The notes beneath the pieces are model-generated. The model was not told where the DNA came from, did no database searches, and saw only the letters and a program-made list of their open reading frames with translations. Below are positions 5,071 to 5,671 of a stretch of 5,671 bases of DNA, piece by piece. The position numbers and the translations under genes are program-made. The DNA comes from Alphaproteobacteria bacterium (GTDB lineage: Bacteria > Pseudomonadota > Alphaproteobacteria > Acetobacterales > Acetobacteraceae), in the NCBI GenBank assembly GCA_026225015.1, contig JAMFRY010000070.1:1-5671 (forward strand), written 5' to 3'. Numbering within the stretch: the stretch's first letter is position 1; each line of letters opens with the position of its first letter.

Positions 5071-5671
5071 CACTAAAACCCGCCATTATTGCCCGTGCAA
5101 ATGCACTCGGCTTCGACGCGATCGGTTTCACCGCCGCGCGGCTTGATCCAGGAAACCGCGAAAGGCTGCAAACCTACCTTGCGGCGAAACATCACGGCAG
5201 CATGGAATGGATGGCAACCCGCGCGGACCAGCGCGCCGATCCGCAACAGCTTTGGCCGGAGGCGGTGAGCGTCATTTCGCTCGGGCTTTCCTACGCGCCG
5301 CAGGGCGATCCGCTGGCCACACTTGGCCGGCCGGATGCGGGAAATATCTCCGTCTATGCCCGCAATCGCGATTATCATGACATTATCAAGGGCAGGCTGA
5401 AGCATCTTGCCCAGTTCATCGCCGCACGGCAGGCCGGCGTAAAAGTCTTTGTTGATACCGCGCCGGTGATGGAAAAGCCTTTGGCCGCCCAGGCGGGGCT
5501 GGGATGGCAGGGCAAGCATACCAATCTGGTTTCGCGCCGCCATGGCTCCTGGCTGTTGCTGGGGGAGATTTTAACCACGCTCACGTTTGTCCCCGACGCG
5601 CCGGAGGAGGATCATTGCGGCAGTTGCCGGGCCTGCATCACCGCCTGCCCCACCGATGCCTTTCCGGCGCC
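5067..5671 (+). CDS. queG: Epoxyqueuosine reductase QueG (N-terminal part, runs off the window)
   Basis: QueG reduces epoxyqueuosine to queuosine in the wobble position of tRNAs for Asp, Asn, His and Tyr, using cobalamin and two [4Fe-4S] clusters in the cytoplasm. About 201 residues are visible and no stop is reached. Recognisable landmarks are LGFDAIGFTAA (14-24), GSMEWMATR with a following P (44-59), SLGLSYAP (71-78), YARNRDYHDIIKGRL (97-111), VDTAPVMEKPLA (129-140) with Asp130 at the position of the family's conserved proton donor, GLGWQGKHTNLV (144-155), and the first ferredoxin-type cluster motif CGSCRACITACP (184-195). TTG 5067 is the only near start in this frame; the next in-frame ATG is internal (Met46). 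No Shine-Dalgarno is seen, and the frame continues open upstream into hldE. It follows hldE by 25 nt, so it is probably in the same operon. Confidence 0.93.
   Translation, partial: MTLKPAIIARANALGFDAIGFTAARLDPGNRERLQTYLAAKHHGSMEWMATRADQRADPQQLWPEAVSVISLGLSYAPQGDPLATLGRPDAGNISVYARNRDYHDIIKGRLKHLAQFIAARQAGVKVFVDTAPVMEKPLAAQAGLGWQGKHTNLVSRRHGSWLLLGEILTTLTFVPDAPEEDHCGSCRACITACPTDAFPA

Noticed and set aside
5067..5095. TTGACA at 5067-5072 as a -35 box of an internal queG promoter
   Set aside because: No -10-like hexamer occurs at 16-18 nt; CATTAT is only 11 nt away. The bases are better explained as start codon and early codons of queG.
5073..5543. 156-codon minus-strand frame at the right end
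   Set aside because: It is antisense to queG, whose family motifs run through the whole stretch on the plus strand.
1..5671. CRISPR array, tRNA, rRNA, insertion sequence or prophage genes
   Set aside because: No spaced direct repeats, cloverleaf, rRNA sequence, transposase or phage motif could be seen on either strand.

Overview
This is ordinary chromosomal DNA of a high-GC alphaproteobacterium. I lean towards Acetobacteraceae (an Acidocella/Acidiphilium-like organism). The evidence is the GC-rich codon use of the core genes, an alphaproteobacterial-type RecX and Hsp33, an LPS heptose gene, a short palindrome of the 'GGATNCCCGG…GCCGGGCATGA' type, and an A/T-rich 'AAAGTCTTTTTGCTTCTTT'-like element that I recall from Acetobacteraceae intergenic regions. 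The family-level placement is inference from memory, not a search result.

Layout: bases 1-101 hold an open frame that may be the tail of an upstream gene, overlapping the next start as TAATG. Bases 101-601 (+) encode a GNAT N-acetyltransferase. Bases 602-971 are a gene-poor gap between convergent genes with two small inverted repeats. Bases 972-1511 (-) encode RecX. Bases 1512-1762 are a repeat-bearing intergenic region with a palindrome, an A/T-rich hairpin element and a rightward extended -10 sequence. A proline-rich lipoprotein of unknown function (1763-2509, -) directly abuts hslO/Hsp33 (2510-3475, -). A 96-bp divergent intergenic region separates hslO from the bifunctional heptose gene hldE (3572-5041, +). 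hldE is followed by queG (epoxyqueuosine reductase, from 5067, +), which runs off the right edge.

How the genes relate: hslO and the lipoprotein gene are one transcription unit (stop and start abut as TAAGTG). The heptose gene and queG probably form another, joined by a 10-codon mini-ORF whose start overlaps the hldE stop and whose stop overlaps the likely TTG start of queG. The functions (recombination control, redox-activated chaperone, LPS inner-core precursor, tRNA modification) are housekeeping and do not form one pathway. I see no defence system, CRISPR array, tRNA/rRNA, insertion sequence or phage gene. No clear undescribed system is present. The points most worth checking are the uncharacterised lipoprotein coupled to Hsp33, the mini-ORF relay into queG, and the possible antisense promoter in the repeat region.
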